Positions 7,873 to 17,954 of a stretch of DNA of 64,000 nucleotides are shown here, piece after piece. Numbering within the stretch: the stretch's first letter is position 1; each line of letters starts with the position of its first letter. The notes under the pieces were generated by a model, which saw nothing but the letters and a program-made list of their open reading frames with translations, did not search any database and had not been told where the DNA came from. The translations under genes were made by a program, and so were the position numbers. The stretch comes from Lachnospiraceae bacterium (GTDB lineage Bacteria; Bacillota; Clostridia; Lachnospirales; Lachnospiraceae), in assembly GCA_910576385.1 (NCBI GenBank), contig CAJTIR010000011.1, forward strand, positions 51,703-115,702. Direction: 5' to 3'.

Positions 7873-10800
7873 CTATCCCAATAATTCCAGCAGCTCTTCT
7901 TTGGTAAATTTCACGCCCTCAAACCCTTCCTTTGACAAAAACTGCTCTGCGAGCTGGCTCTTTTTGTCCTGAAGCTTGAGGATATTTTCTTCAATCGTGT
8001 CTTTGGCAATCAATTTATATACTGTCACTGGATTCTTCTGTCCGATGCGATGAGCCCGATCTGTGGCCTGATTCTGCACGGCCACATTCCACCACGGATC
8101 ATAATGAATCACAATATCGGCTGCAGTCAAATTTAATCCTGTACCGCCGGCTTTTAAGGAAATGCAGAATACTGCCGCCTCCCCTGTCTGAAATTCCTCC
8201 ACCAATTCCATACGGCGTTCCTTACTGGTGCTTCCAGTCAAGCTTAAAAATGTGATCTGTTCCTTTTGCATCTGCTCTTGCAGTCTTGAGAGCATTGTCG
8301 TAAACTGGGAAAACAACAATACTTTGTGACCACCCTCCAAGGCATTTTTGAGCAATTCTAAGCACATCACCATTTTGGCGGAACCATCTTGATAATCTTC
8401 GTACACCAATCCAGGATCACAGCAGATCTGGCGCAGTCTGGTCAGCTCAGATAGAATCTGAATCTTTTGTGTGGCAAATTCTTCTTCTGTCTGTCCCTCC
8501 ATGATCAGTTTTAAACGCTGTACGCGTGCCTGATAAAGCTTCTTTTGCCCCTGCTCCATCTCTGCAAATACCGCTTCTTCCATTTTATCTGGCAAATCTT
8601 TGAGCACATCCTTCTTCAGCCTGCGCAGCACAAAAGGACGTATCATTTTCTGCAGGCGCTCTGCAGGTTCCCTTTCTTTATTGCTGACAATCGGAATCTC
8701 CAATTCCTCCCGAAACCGTTTATATGGATAGAGAAACCCTGGCATCAGATAATCAAAAATACTCCATAGCTCGCTGAGACGGTTTTCAATCGGCGTTCCT
8801 GTCAGCGCCACTTTAAAATCTGCCTGAATTTCTTTGACAGCCCTTGCCGCCTTAGTATTGTGATTTTTAATATACTGCGCCTCATCAATTATCTGATAAC
8901 CAAATTGGCAGTTCTCATAATAAGCAAGATCGCGGCGCAATAATTCATAGGATGTAATCAATATCTCTTCCTGTCTGGCATTGTGAATGAGCGCCTGACG
9001 CTGCGCGGCTGAGCCTGTAACCGTAACTGCGCTAAGCTGCGGCGCAAAGCGCTCAATCTCATTTTTCCAGTTATAGACCAGAGAAGAAGGACAGACAATC
9101 AATGCAAAATAATCGTGACCATACCCTTCTTCTGCCTCAGACAGCAAAAATGCAATGACCTGCAGCGTCTTTCCCAGCCCCATATCATCCGCCAGTATAC
9201 CGCCAAAGCCATTGGTCTTCAACGTTTTCAGCCACAGAAAACCCTGGGTTTGATATTCTCTAAGCACTCGTTCTAAGGACAGCGGCAGCTCAAAATCATT
9301 GTCTTCCACTGTTTTCATATTTCTGATCAGAGCGCGAAAATCCTTATTTTTACTGGCATGGATTCCGCTTTGTTCGCGCAGCTCCCCATCCAGATATAAA
9401 GCGCGATATTTGGGAAGATGAATCTTTCCTTTCGCCAGTTCTCTAGAAGAAACACCTGTCCCCTCTTGAATGCGTGAGAGCACTCTCAGACCGTCTTCCT
9501 CCAGGCTTAGGAAATCTCCATTTTTCATCCGAAAAAATCTGCGCTTCTGCTTATAGGCAGATAATATCTCTACCAGCTCCGACATAGGCATTTCTTCACT
9601 ATCAACCGTCAACTCCAACAAATCTCCTTTTAGTGAAATCCCCACAGAAACCATCGGCGCAGCTTTCAACTGGATGTTTTTTAAAGCATCACTGACATAG
9701 ACACCGCCCACCTGAGACAATACTTCCATCCCCTGTGTGAGAAGCAGATACAATTTCTCTTCATTCTCTGAGATAATCATTTGCTTTTTCTCTGTGTCAA
9801 TATCCTCAAACCAGACTTTTACCTGCTCGGCTGTTTTCAATTCCTCCAATTCATCACGGTTGTCCAATATTTTTGGTTTATCACAGACATTAAATTTCTT
9901 CTCCCCATATATGGCAAATAACTCACAAGTAACTGTCTGCTCCTGCGGTGTATCGAGATACAACTCATACTCTGGCTTGGGCGGCAGATATTCCTTTTCC
10001 TGAAATTGTTTTCTGTTTACTTGATAATAACGTTCCAGCACAGGCAGCAATTCTCTGCAAAATGCAGGCAGTTCCGTTTTCCCCACAAAAAATTCATCAT
10101 ATTTGTATTGATCCAAATACTCCAGAAACGGCTGCAGCTCCTGAAAAATTTTAATCGGCATCCGATACAGACAATTATCCTTGCACAGATAAGCATAATC
10201 TCTGCCACAGAGATAAGGCAGGACTTCTTTTTCAATCAATGCGCCATCCTCTGCACCGCAAATTGTCAATTCCAATGGACATTCCTGTTCTGATAGACGA
10301 AGCATCTTTCTAGGCTCATAGTCCATATTAATTTCAAATTCCCGATTGCCAAGCGCCTGGAAAAAACTGTCTGTATTGCCAACATGAAGATGGATATAAC
10401 GTCCTTTATGATAGTCATAATAGAATCCCTGTCCCCTGTCTGGTACTGCCTCTTCCTGCAGGACAAACTCCGCCAAGGGCCGGCTCTCCTCGGTAAATGC
10501 CTCCAAGGTATGGTAAAAATTTAATTCCTTTCCATAAGAGACAAGTTCTCCGCGATTCATGGCGTCCGCAAATGCATGGGTATTTTTCAACACATATTTG
10601 CGTTTGCTGCCAATCCTAAACTCCACATTTGCCTGCCCATACGACATATGAACTTCCGGTACTAACTCTACCATTCCTTTCATCTGATTCTGCTGCACAT
10701 TTAAACGTTCCTTCTGCTTATAGACATTGATCAGCTTAGAAACACCTGAACTGCTGCTGCGGGCTGGAATCACGCCCCGACTGATGGATGACTCCATTGC

Positions 10801-11124
10801 AAGCTGTGCTTCACCCCGCTCTTTTAGGTAATGCAATAACAAAGCGACACAATGTTTACAGATGCCTTGATAGGAAAAATATGCAGGGCAGCTGCAGAAT
10901 ATCTCCTCAATCCGTGACTCTTCCTCACAAACATCGACTTCTACATCATACACATAAGCCCCGCTTCCCTGCACTTGCGCCTCAATCTGCACTACCTCCA
11001 CACCATCTACCTCAATATTGTGCTTATGCATATGTCTGATAGAATCTTCTTTCAAAAGCTGCTCGCCTCTGCTATACACCTTGCTGCTATCACACATCCT
11101 TTTAATCTGATCTTTTTGTATCAT
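7873..11124 (-). CDS. SNF2-family DEAD/DEAH-like helicase with SWIM zinc finger
   Basis: 1083 residues. ATG at 11124 with AAAGGGG upstream is preferred over the adjacent TTG. An N-terminal SWIM zinc finger is visible (C77, C79, C89, H91; CSCPAYFSYQGICKHC). A long bacterial SNF2-associated region (about 250-600) follows. Then come the two RecA-like lobes: Walker A ADDMGLGKT, DEAQ box IIDEAQYIKNHNTKA, motif III LTGTPIENR, and in lobe 2 LLFSQFTTML, SLKAGGTGLNLTAAD and the arginine-finger motif ATDRAHRIGQ. Such proteins are ATP-driven DNA translocases of the Swi2/Snf2 superfamily; the role in bacteria is mostly unknown. It appears to be co-transcribed with the HAM1-like gene. Confidence 0.93.
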   Translation of the reverse strand: MIQKDQIKRMCDSSKVYSRGEQLLKEDSIRHMHKHNIEVDGVEVVQIEAQVQGSGAYVYDVEVDVCEEESRIEEIFCSCPAYFSYQGICKHCVALLLHYLKERGEAQLAMESSISRGVIPARSSSSGVSKLINVYKQKERLNVQQNQMKGMVELVPEVHMSYGQANVEFRIGSKRKYVLKNTHAFADAMNRGELVSYGKELNFYHTLEAFTEESRPLAEFVLQEEAVPDRGQGFYYDYHKGRYIHLHVGNTDSFFQALGNREFEINMDYEPRKMLRLSEQECPLELTICGAEDGALIEKEVLPYLCGRDYAYLCKDNCLYRMPIKIFQELQPFLEYLDQYKYDEFFVGKTELPAFCRELLPVLERYYQVNRKQFQEKEYLPPKPEYELYLDTPQEQTVTCELFAIYGEKKFNVCDKPKILDNRDELEELKTAEQVKVWFEDIDTEKKQMIISENEEKLYLLLTQGMEVLSQVGGVYVSDALKNIQLKAAPMVSVGISLKGDLLELTVDSEEMPMSELVEILSAYKQKRRFFRMKNGDFLSLEEDGLRVLSRIQEGTGVSSRELAKGKIHLPKYRALYLDGELREQSGIHASKNKDFRALIRNMKTVEDNDFELPLSLERVLREYQTQGFLWLKTLKTNGFGGILADDMGLGKTLQVIAFLLSEAEEGYGHDYFALIVCPSSLVYNWKNEIERFAPQLSAVTVTGSAAQRQALIHNARQEEILITSYELLRRDLAYYENCQFGYQIIDEAQYIKNHNTKAARAVKEIQADFKVALTGTPIENRLSELWSIFDYLMPGFLYPYKRFREELEIPIVSNKEREPAERLQKMIRPFVLRRLKKDVLKDLPDKMEEAVFAEMEQGQKKLYQARVQRLKLIMEGQTEEEFATQKIQILSELTRLRQICCDPGLVYEDYQDGSAKMVMCLELLKNALEGGHKVLLFSQFTTMLSRLQEQMQKEQITFLSLTGSTSKERRMELVEEFQTGEAAVFCISLKAGGTGLNLTAADIVIHYDPWWNVAVQNQATDRAHRIGQKNPVTVYKLIAKDTIEENILKLQDKKSQLAEQFLSKEGFEGVKFTKEELLELLG

Positions 11125-11185
11125 CAAGTTTCCCCTTTCCCAGCCTTTTCATATTTCATTTTTTTATTTTTCCTATGCATTTTTT

Positions 11186-11216
11186 GCTAAAAGAGATATA
11201 CTACTATAGTAACATA
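11186..11216. promoter_or_regulatory. likely divergent promoter region with palindrome TACTATAGTA
   Basis: The only space between the divergent SNF2 and phospholipase C-like genes. A perfect 10-bp palindrome sits at 11202-11211 and contains -10-like hexamers on both strands (TATAGT). No convincing -35 could be fixed, so the exact start points are unknown. Confidence 0.3.
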
Positions 11217-11244
11217 AATGACAGCCTATAAAGAGGACATGATT

Positions 11245-12204
11245 ATGCCAGGATTTACAACACATTATCTGTTTGGACAAAACACCTACAAACAACTAAA
11301 AAAAAATTCTTTAAAAAAGATCATTCAAGCGAACCACGCCGCTTATCATTTAGGGCTTCAAGGACCTGATCTATTTTTTTATTATTTGCCTTCTTATACG
11401 ATCCATGCCAATAATATTGGCTCTGTGGCGCACACAGAAGATACTGGAAAATTTTTATTTTATCTATTAAGAAGCCGTCAATTGTTCGCAGATCACAGAC
11501 AACAACAAATTGCAGAAGCCTATATCGCTGGATTTCTGGGGCATTACACCTTAGATACCCATTGTCATCCTTATGTTTACTGGAAGACAGACTTTCAAGA
11601 AAAAAATAACTGTTATCACGGCCGCCATATGGGACTGGAGGTTGATATTGACACCGAACTGCTGCAATTTTACAAGCACTGCCTGCCATCCGCTTTTCGA
11701 CAAGACACTACCATCCATCTTACCCACTTACAGGTTCGCACCATTGCCGCCATTTTACATTTTGTCTATCGAAAAACTTACCCAGAACTGGGAATTTTAT
11801 ACCCCACAATGTATATCTCCATTCGTTCCATCCAATTAGGAACCAAATGGCTGTGGGATCCATCTGGCAGAAAAAAACGGCTTCTAGGCAGACTGGAAAG
11901 ACTGATTTTGGGATATCCACTGTTATCAACCTTGATTCCCAGCGACACCGAACATTTATATCTAGATCCATTAAATATTTTACACAGACCTTGGCACAAT
12001 CCCTGGGATCTGTCACAAACCTCTAATGACTCCTTTTTTGATCTGATGGAAAAAGCTCAGATCAGTTATCTGGAACTTTTGTCAGATTTTAACCAACTGA
12101 TACGCCAATCCCCTGCACACGCTAAGACACCGACTAAGGCTTTTCTAAGAAAATTGGGCAACCGCTCCTATCACAGCGGCTTAGATTCCAGAATTCCCAG
12201 CTAA
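11245..12204 (+). CDS. zinc-dependent phospholipase C-like protein
   Basis: 319 residues from ATG 11245 (GAGG eight bases upstream); two further ATG/frame starts lie up to nine codons earlier. The N-terminus MPGFTTHYLFGQ, then QANHAAYHLGLQGPDLFFYY and AGFLGHYTLDTHCHPYVYWKT match the Zn-dependent phospholipase C family (PF00882), where such His and Asp residues bind zinc. No signal peptide is seen, so it is probably cytoplasmic. The biological substrate of the bacterial members is mostly unknown. The gene is monocistronic and converges with the dehydrogenase, overlapping it by 24 bp at the 3' end. Confidence 0.75.
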   Translation: MPGFTTHYLFGQNTYKQLKKNSLKKIIQANHAAYHLGLQGPDLFFYYLPSYTIHANNIGSVAHTEDTGKFLFYLLRSRQLFADHRQQQIAEAYIAGFLGHYTLDTHCHPYVYWKTDFQEKNNCYHGRHMGLEVDIDTELLQFYKHCLPSAFRQDTTIHLTHLQVRTIAAILHFVYRKTYPELGILYPTMYISIRSIQLGTKWLWDPSGRKKRLLGRLERLILGYPLLSTLIPSDTEHLYLDPLNILHRPWHNPWDLSQTSNDSFFDLMEKAQISYLELLSDFNQLIRQSPAHAKTPTKAFLRKLGNRSYHSGLDSRIPS

Positions 12205-13137
12205 GAACTCCTCAATCTGTCCTAAAATGATTTGCATCAGCCTTGTTCTGGCCTCCACACTTGCCCAGGCGATATGCGGCGTAATCAAAAGCTTGTCGCT
12301 GTCCTTCATCTTCCGCAGAGGATTTTCTGCGCTCATAGGCTCCATACAGAGCACATCCAGGCCTGCGGCTCGAATCTGTCCTTGCTTGAGGGCCTCATAA
12401 AGCGCCTGTTCACAGACAATCGGACCTCTGCCCAGGTTTAAGAAAATTGCAGATTTTTTCATCTTGGAAAACGCTGCCTGGTTCATGAGGTTTTCTGTCT
12501 CTGGAGTCAATGGGGCATGGACTGACACAATATCGGAACATTTTAGAAGCTCCTCAAAAGATACCTGCTGATATGCTGGCTGATGGTTCTTTCCTGTTGT
12601 GGAATAGTAAATAATATTACATCCAAAGAGCTTTGCAATCTGTGCCACCCTTTGGCCAATCGCCCCCATGCCGATAATTCCCCAAGTCATACCGCTGATC
12701 TCTGAAAATTTGCGGTCAAAATGCGTAAACATCCGATCTTCCACATATTTTTCTGATTTCACGTAATCATCATAATATGGAAGATGTTCGAGCAAATAGA
12801 ACAACAGTGCAAATGTATGCTGCGCCACAGATTCGGTGGAATATCCGGCTACATTGCGCCAGGCTATGCCGCGCCTGTCCAGATATTCTTTATCGAGATT
12901 GTTTGTTCCAGTTGCCGTGACACACACTAATTTAAGCCTCTTTGCATCTCCAATCGTCTGTTCATTGACTGGAACTTTATTGAGTACCAAGATATCTGCA
13001 TCCCTGGACCGTTCCGCGGCTTCCTTGGGTGTAGAAAAATCATATTTTACCACCTCGCCCAATTTCTCATAACCGGAGAGATCCATATCTTCTCCAATTG
13101 TTTTCACATCCAAAAATACAATCTTCATCCCTTTCAT
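12181..13137 (-). CDS. D-isomer-specific 2-hydroxyacid dehydrogenase
   Basis: 318 residues from the ATG at 13137 (GGAGG five bases upstream). A Rossmann NAD-binding motif is seen at GIIGMGAIGQRVAQIAKLFG, and the signature LGRGPIVCEQALYEALKQGQ contains the catalytic Arg. The Glu of the relay lies further on in the same region, and the catalytic His is in TPHIAWAS. The family reduces 2-keto acids to D-2-hydroxyacids (lactate, glycerate, hydroxyisocaproate) with NADH. The precise substrate cannot be assigned. No partner genes are adjacent, and a repeat-rich spacer separates it from the histidine phosphatase gene. Confidence 0.88.
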   Translation of the reverse strand: MKGMKIVFLDVKTIGEDMDLSGYEKLGEVVKYDFSTPKEAAERSRDADILVLNKVPVNEQTIGDAKRLKLVCVTATGTNNLDKEYLDRRGIAWRNVAGYSTESVAQHTFALLFYLLEHLPYYDDYVKSEKYVEDRMFTHFDRKFSEISGMTWGIIGMGAIGQRVAQIAKLFGCNIIYYSTTGKNHQPAYQQVSFEELLKCSDIVSVHAPLTPETENLMNQAAFSKMKKSAIFLNLGRGPIVCEQALYEALKQGQIRAAGLDVLCMEPMSAENPLRKMKDSDKLLITPHIAWASVEARTRLMQIILGQIEEFLAGNSGI

Positions 13138-13190
13138 CCTTTCCTCCAATTTGTTCTGTCCTATGACTATACTCCTTTTATTATAAAAAT

Positions 13191-13359
13191 CTTTCCCACA
13201 ATTCTTTTCTCAGAAAGTATGCTCTTTCTCAAAGTCCTTCTCTTGAAAGGCAATCTCTTTCCCACAATTCTTTTCTCAGAAAGTATGCTCTTTCTATTCG
13301 CTATTCTGGAAAAGTAAACGCTATCTAATAGCCCTTTTCTTGAAAAGTAAACGCTATCT
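13191..13359. repeat. two nested direct-repeat pairs in a spacer
   Basis: A 39-bp sequence beginning CTTTCCCACAATTC is perfectly repeated at 13191-13229 and 13257-13295 (period 66 bp). Immediately after it an 18-bp sequence, GAAAAGTAAACGCTATCT, is repeated at 13309-13326 and 13342-13359. The second pair forms the last codons and 3' flank of the histidine phosphatase gene, so the repeat expansion has changed that protein's C-terminus. Function unknown; local slippage duplication is the simplest reading. Confidence 0.8.
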
Positions 13360-13963
13360 TACAGCTCTTGCCCAAAAAAATAATCTCCTTCCCATCGTCC
13401 TGTTCCAAAAAAACAATCTCAATCTGATATCCACAGCCATTCTTTACCTGATACTCAAAATATTCTCTTTTGGGCACTGCCCAGCGCTCCATAATTGCCA
13501 TAATGGTTCCTCCATGAAGCACAAAACCTAAGGTCTGCCAGTTCTGCTCCCTGGACTGCCAAAGACAATTCAAAAATGCCAGGCAGCAGCGCTGCTTAAA
13601 GTCCTGTAGCTGTTCCCCTCCTGGAAAGGCAGTCTTTCCGCCGCTGTCAATAAAACGCTGATAATCTGGATTTCCATTTAATTCCTGATAATTGTGATAT
13701 TCAAATGCCCCAAAATCCATCTCCCGAAAATCTGGGATAATCTCTAGTTCCTGCAAGACATCCTGATCTTGAAACAAGGCACGCGCGCTCTGTCGGCAGC
13801 GCAGATAAGGACTGCTAAAAATATGATCCATCTGCGGCAGGCGTCTGCCAAACTTCTCTAATTTTGTCAATTCCCCCGGCAGCACAGATTCCTCTGTGCT
13901 GCCCACATAACGCCCCTCCCGATTGCCCTTGGTAGCGCCATGACGAATTAGGAAACATTTCAT
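13325..13963 (-). CDS. histidine phosphatase family protein (phosphoglycerate mutase/CobC-like)
   Basis: 212 residues. It starts MKCFLIRHGATKGNREGRYVG: the RHG motif holds the phospho-accepting His. The second catalytic His is in FVLHGGTIMAIM, and the acid in the EMDFGAFEY motif is typical of the branch. Start ATG 13963 has GAGG nine bases upstream; an earlier TTG is less likely. CobC-type alpha-ribazole phosphatases share this pattern, but no cobalamin genes are nearby, so the substrate is open. It follows the sbcC-like gene by 11 bp and probably shares its transcript. The last codons fall in a short direct repeat. Confidence 0.8.
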   Translation of the reverse strand: MKCFLIRHGATKGNREGRYVGSTEESVLPGELTKLEKFGRRLPQMDHIFSSPYLRCRQSARALFQDQDVLQELEIIPDFREMDFGAFEYHNYQELNGNPDYQRFIDSGGKTAFPGGEQLQDFKQRCCLAFLNCLWQSREQNWQTLGFVLHGGTIMAIMERWAVPKREYFEYQVKNGCGYQIEIVFLEQDDGKEIIFLGKSCKIAFTFQEKGY

Positions 13964-13974
13964 GTGTATTCGCC

Positions 13975-16800
13975 TCAACTCTCTAGTACCCAGTGAGCGT
14001 GGCTGCCCTTGTCACTCTTTTTGATTACCAGTTTGCGGTCCATCTGTTCTTTTAATTCTGTCACATGAGAGATAATGCCCACCAACTTGGTATCGCCAGC
14101 CATTTCATTGAGAATGCCGATTGCCCGCTGCCTGGCTTCCTCATCCAGAGAGCCAAACCCTTCGTCAATAAACATCGTGTCTAAATGTACTTTTCCAGCA
14201 TTTTTCTGAATCACATCTGCCATGCCAAGCGCCATTGCCAGGGCTGCCAGAAATGATTCGCCGCCAGATAATGTCTTTACATCGCGCACCTGATCCGTCA
14301 CCAGATCATAGACGTCCAGATCAAGGCCTACTTCCCCCTGTCTGCCCAGTTGTTCCAGCTCCCGGCATTGCAGAAGAAATTGTTCTCCATTCATTTTTAT
14401 CAATCGGCGATTGGCCTCTTCCACCATATATTTGAAATACCGACGCTGTACATAAGTCTGCAAATCCATGCGCACATGCTGCGCCAGATTTCCATTTGCT
14501 GTGCGGTCCAAGTTTCCCATCAACTCATATTGTCCTTTTAGACGTTCCCGCTCCAGGTATTGTTGCGTCAGATTGCGTTTCGCCTCCGTGTTTCTATCTA
14601 TTTGACTGATCAATCTGCGCCTTTCCTGTTCTAAAAACTGCGCTTTCTGCTCAAGTTTCCCTGCTTGTGCCATAAGTTCTGGCATCTCTGGCGGTTCCTT
14701 GTCCTGAAGCTGTTGTTCTAACGCTGTGCGATTCTTAATCTGTTCACTTAATGTTCCCTGATTTTGCGCTATATTCTGTCTTAACCTTTGTAAGTTCTGT
14801 TCCAAATTAGTTCTCTGGGTTTCCAGCGCCTGTTTTTCTTTCTCTTCTCTGACAAGCTGTGTCTGCAGCTCTTTTTCTGTTGGGAAGGGAAGTTCCGCCT
14901 GTAATAACTGCAGTGCCTGCTGTGCTTTCTCAACGGCAAGTATCGCCTGAGACTGAATTTCTTTCTGCTGTTCTTGCTGCTCCTTTAACTTAGCATGACT
15001 GTTTTTACACTGTTTTAACGTTTCTTTCTGTTGTTCTAGCTGTACAGCTTTCTGTTTTAACTGCTCTAATTTTTGTCTTGTCTCTTGGTATTCCTCTTTC
15101 GAGGCTGCCCAAGCAGGCTCTATGTTCTCTATTTGAAACTCTTCCCCAAACAGCCTCTGTCCATCACGAAAAAGCAAAACCTTTTGCTGTTCACAGTGCT
15201 CCTGAATTTTTTGAAACTGCTCGCGATATTTTTCCAGATCACTATTTGCCCGCTCCCGTCTCTGCTTTGCCTGTTCTACCTGCTGTTTAGTGACAGCTTC
15301 CCTGGAAAGCTCTGCCTTCTTTGGATGCTCCAGGGAACCACAGACAGGGCAGGGCTGTCCCGCTTGCAGATCTTGTGCCAACAATCCTGCCTGTTCTTCC
15401 ACAAAGGCGCGGTACAATTCATCATGTGCTCTGCTCTTCTCCTGATAATCATTGGAAAAGTTTTGCAGCTTCTTCTGTCCCTTTTTCTGCTCTGCTTGTG
15501 CCTGCTGCCAATTTTGATTTGTCCTAGCCATCTCCTCTAACATCTTCTTGCGGTCTGCGAGTTCTTTTTCTTTCTGTAACAACTCTGGAAGTTGTTGTGT
15601 CTCTTCTGCCAAACACTGATTGCCTGTCTCCAACTGCTCGATATTTTCCTCTGCTTTGGCAATCTGTCTGGTAAGTTTCTCCACAGACTCTACGGTTGTC
15701 TGCCTCTGCACTCGGACCTGCTGTAAAACTTTTTGCTGCTCTTTTATCTTGGCATATTTGGGCAGCAAATTTTTAAGAGCTGCAATATGCTCCGATAACT
15801 TCGGAAGCTGCGTCTCAAAGCGTTGTCTTAAAGTCTCAGCTTCTTCTTGCTTTTGCTGTTCTTTTTTCCTAAGCTGTTCCAGCTCTTTTTGCCTCTGTTC
15901 AATTAAAATATCTGCTTGTTGCGCCTCCGCAAAGAGACGACTGATCTCCTGCGCCTGTCTGAGCTGAAAATGATTCTCCTGCTGCTGCTTTTGTAGATTT
16001 TCTGCCTGTTGCCTCAACTGCTTTTCCCGTTCTTGCTGTTCCTCAAGAATCTGCCCTAAGACATCCAAAATCTGTCCAGGATTTGTCTCCAATAATCCCT
16101 TACTCTCCTCCCAAACCACAGCACATGGACTGTCTGCCTGACACTGCACCCCCTCGATCTCATGCAAACACAATTTGCAATTATCTTCAAGCTGTCCATA
16201 GAGCGATTTGCTCATCTCCCGCAAATGCTGCTGCAGCTTCGCATAGATCCCTGTATCAAAAATTCGCGCAAAAATCTCTTTTCGATCTTTGGAAGCAGCA
16301 TGGAGCAGACGGATAAATTCTCCCTGGGCAATCATGGCCACTTGCGTAAATTGCTCCTTTGAGACGCCCAAAATCTCTATAATTTTCTCATTGATCTCTC
16401 GGATCCTGCCTGGAAACTCCTTTCCATCCGGCAGGATCAAGGACACTGCCGCCCCTTCCGTGGTATATGTAAGCTCTCCCGCCTTATTTCTGCGTTTGCT
16501 TGGACGGCTGTAGCTGGGATTTCTGCGTACTTGATAGCGTTGCCCCTGATAGGAGAACGTAAGCTCCACAAAGGTAGGCGTCTCTGGGCTTGCAAACTGG
16601 CTGCGCATCATAATACCCTCCCGTCTGCCGCCGCTTGTCTGATCGTAAAGTGCATAAGTAATGGCGTCAAATATCGTTGTCTTGCCAGCGCCAGTATCTC
16701 CCGTAATCAGAAATACTCCTCTTTTTGCGCAGTCAAAATCAATCACTTCCTCGCCAGCATAAGAACCAAAGGCAGACAGAATCAGTTTCATCGGTTTCAT
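13975..16800 (-). CDS. sbcC: SbcC-like exonuclease subunit, SMC-type ATPase
   Basis: 941 residues. The ATG at 16800 overlaps the sbcD stop as ATGA and has GAAGGAG before it. The N-terminal ATPase half has Walker A GDTGAGKTT. Long Gln/Glu-rich coiled coils follow, with a zinc hook in the middle (PCPVCGSLEHPKK, the CxxC that dimerises through zinc). The C-terminal half has the signature TLSGGESFLAALAMALG and Walker B LDTMFIDEGFGSLDEE. With SbcD it forms an ATP-dependent nuclease that opens DNA hairpins and processes blocked ends. The order patatin-sbcD-sbcC-phosphatase with 4-bp overlaps points to one operon. Confidence 0.95.
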   Translation of the reverse strand: MKPMKLILSAFGSYAGEEVIDFDCAKRGVFLITGDTGAGKTTIFDAITYALYDQTSGGRREGIMMRSQFASPETPTFVELTFSYQGQRYQVRRNPSYSRPSKRRNKAGELTYTTEGAAVSLILPDGKEFPGRIREINEKIIEILGVSKEQFTQVAMIAQGEFIRLLHAASKDRKEIFARIFDTGIYAKLQQHLREMSKSLYGQLEDNCKLCLHEIEGVQCQADSPCAVVWEESKGLLETNPGQILDVLGQILEEQQEREKQLRQQAENLQKQQQENHFQLRQAQEISRLFAEAQQADILIEQRQKELEQLRKKEQQKQEEAETLRQRFETQLPKLSEHIAALKNLLPKYAKIKEQQKVLQQVRVQRQTTVESVEKLTRQIAKAEENIEQLETGNQCLAEETQQLPELLQKEKELADRKKMLEEMARTNQNWQQAQAEQKKGQKKLQNFSNDYQEKSRAHDELYRAFVEEQAGLLAQDLQAGQPCPVCGSLEHPKKAELSREAVTKQQVEQAKQRRERANSDLEKYREQFQKIQEHCEQQKVLLFRDGQRLFGEEFQIENIEPAWAASKEEYQETRQKLEQLKQKAVQLEQQKETLKQCKNSHAKLKEQQEQQKEIQSQAILAVEKAQQALQLLQAELPFPTEKELQTQLVREEKEKQALETQRTNLEQNLQRLRQNIAQNQGTLSEQIKNRTALEQQLQDKEPPEMPELMAQAGKLEQKAQFLEQERRRLISQIDRNTEAKRNLTQQYLERERLKGQYELMGNLDRTANGNLAQHVRMDLQTYVQRRYFKYMVEEANRRLIKMNGEQFLLQCRELEQLGRQGEVGLDLDVYDLVTDQVRDVKTLSGGESFLAALAMALGMADVIQKNAGKVHLDTMFIDEGFGSLDEEARQRAIGILNEMAGDTKLVGIISHVTELKEQMDRKLVIKKSDKGSHAHWVLES

Positions 16801-17954
16801 GCTCCTTCTCCCTCCCATCGTTCCAAAATCCCACCAAGAAGCGCTTCCTCCTCAGGAGTCAGCGGTTGTCCCTGCATCTCTTGGTAAAAACTGCGAAACA
16901 CATCCAGAGGATGCATGGAAATTTCCATCTCCTCCTGTTCACAAAACAAACTTCGCGTTCTTTCATTGTCAATCCGCAGTTCTAAAATATGGTCATAGAC
17001 CTCCTCCAACTGTTCCTTGGGATGGTATGGCTCTTTCTCATCTGTCAGGGTAACACTGAGAAAATCATGACAATGATCTCTGTCAGCCCTGGCGATCACT
17101 TCCCTGAGAGGACCACGCTCTCTTCGCACCTCCTGAATAGGCACCAACGGTATCGTATCAATCACTGGCTTGGTTCCTTTGGCTCCCATTGTCACCATAG
17201 TGATAGATTTTTTATGATGTTCTTCGCTGACCGAATATTTCAGCGGCGTCCCACAATAACGGATATAGGGAAATTTTACCATCTGCGCCCCGTGGATATG
17301 CCCCAAGGCCACATATTCAAACTGTTCCACTACTGAAACATCCACATTGTCCAGCCCTCCTATCGTGAGCACAGACTGCTCTGAGTCACAGAGCTCTGGC
17401 GCCTGCCCGCTGTTGGTATAAAATTGATGGGATAAAAGCACATTGCGTCTGCTCTCGTCAATGTGTTCCCGCTTTAAAATCTCCTGGACAGCACTCTGAT
17501 AATCCGTGACTGCCCCCTCCTCAAATAAATGCCGTACATATCCTGGCTTTACAAATGGCATCAGATAAAAATCCACTTCTCCAAATTCATCCTTGAGCAC
17601 AATTTTCTGCAGAGGTTCCTCTGATACCGAGGTTGAAACATAGATCTGATGTTTTTTCAAAAAAGAACTGGCATAACTAAGGCGTTGCGCATTGTCGTGA
17701 TTTCCAGCAATCACCAACACTGGAATATTGGGAGTAATTGCGGCCAATTCCTGTAAAAATGTATCAAATATCGTATATGCTTCCCCTGACGGCACTGCAC
17801 GGTCAAAAATATCTCCGCAGATCAAAATAGCGTCTGGGCAAAGCTCCTTGGCTCGCTCTGCAATCTGTGCTAACACCGCCTGCTGATTGTCTTTTAGACT
17901 ATAAGAATGAAGCTGCTTTCCAATATGGAGATCAGAGAGATGAAAAAATCTCAT
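16797..17954 (-). CDS. sbcD: SbcD-like exonuclease subunit, metallophosphoesterase
   Basis: 385 residues. Metal-binding motifs of the Mre11/SbcD nuclease are in order: DLHIG (DxH), GDIFDRAVPSG (GDxxD), GNHDNAQR (GNHD), LLSHQFY and ALGHIHGAQ (GHxH). It is the nuclease of the SbcCD complex that trims palindromic or protein-blocked DNA ends. The start ATG overlaps the stop of the patatin-like gene by four bases, and its own stop overlaps the start of sbcC, so the three are translationally coupled. Confidence 0.95.
   Translation of the reverse strand: MRFFHLSDLHIGKQLHSYSLKDNQQAVLAQIAERAKELCPDAILICGDIFDRAVPSGEAYTIFDTFLQELAAITPNIPVLVIAGNHDNAQRLSYASSFLKKHQIYVSTSVSEEPLQKIVLKDEFGEVDFYLMPFVKPGYVRHLFEEGAVTDYQSAVQEILKREHIDESRRNVLLSHQFYTNSGQAPELCDSEQSVLTIGGLDNVDVSVVEQFEYVALGHIHGAQMVKFPYIRYCGTPLKYSVSEEHHKKSITMVTMGAKGTKPVIDTIPLVPIQEVRRERGPLREVIARADRDHCHDFLSVTLTDEKEPYHPKEQLEEVYDHILELRIDNERTRSLFCEQEEMEISMHPLDVFRSFYQEMQGQPLTPEEEALLGGILERWEGEGA

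Noticed and set aside
15073..15540. 155-codon plus-strand frame rich in Leu and Cys
   Set aside because: Shadow of the Gln/Glu-rich coiled coil of SbcC on the other strand.
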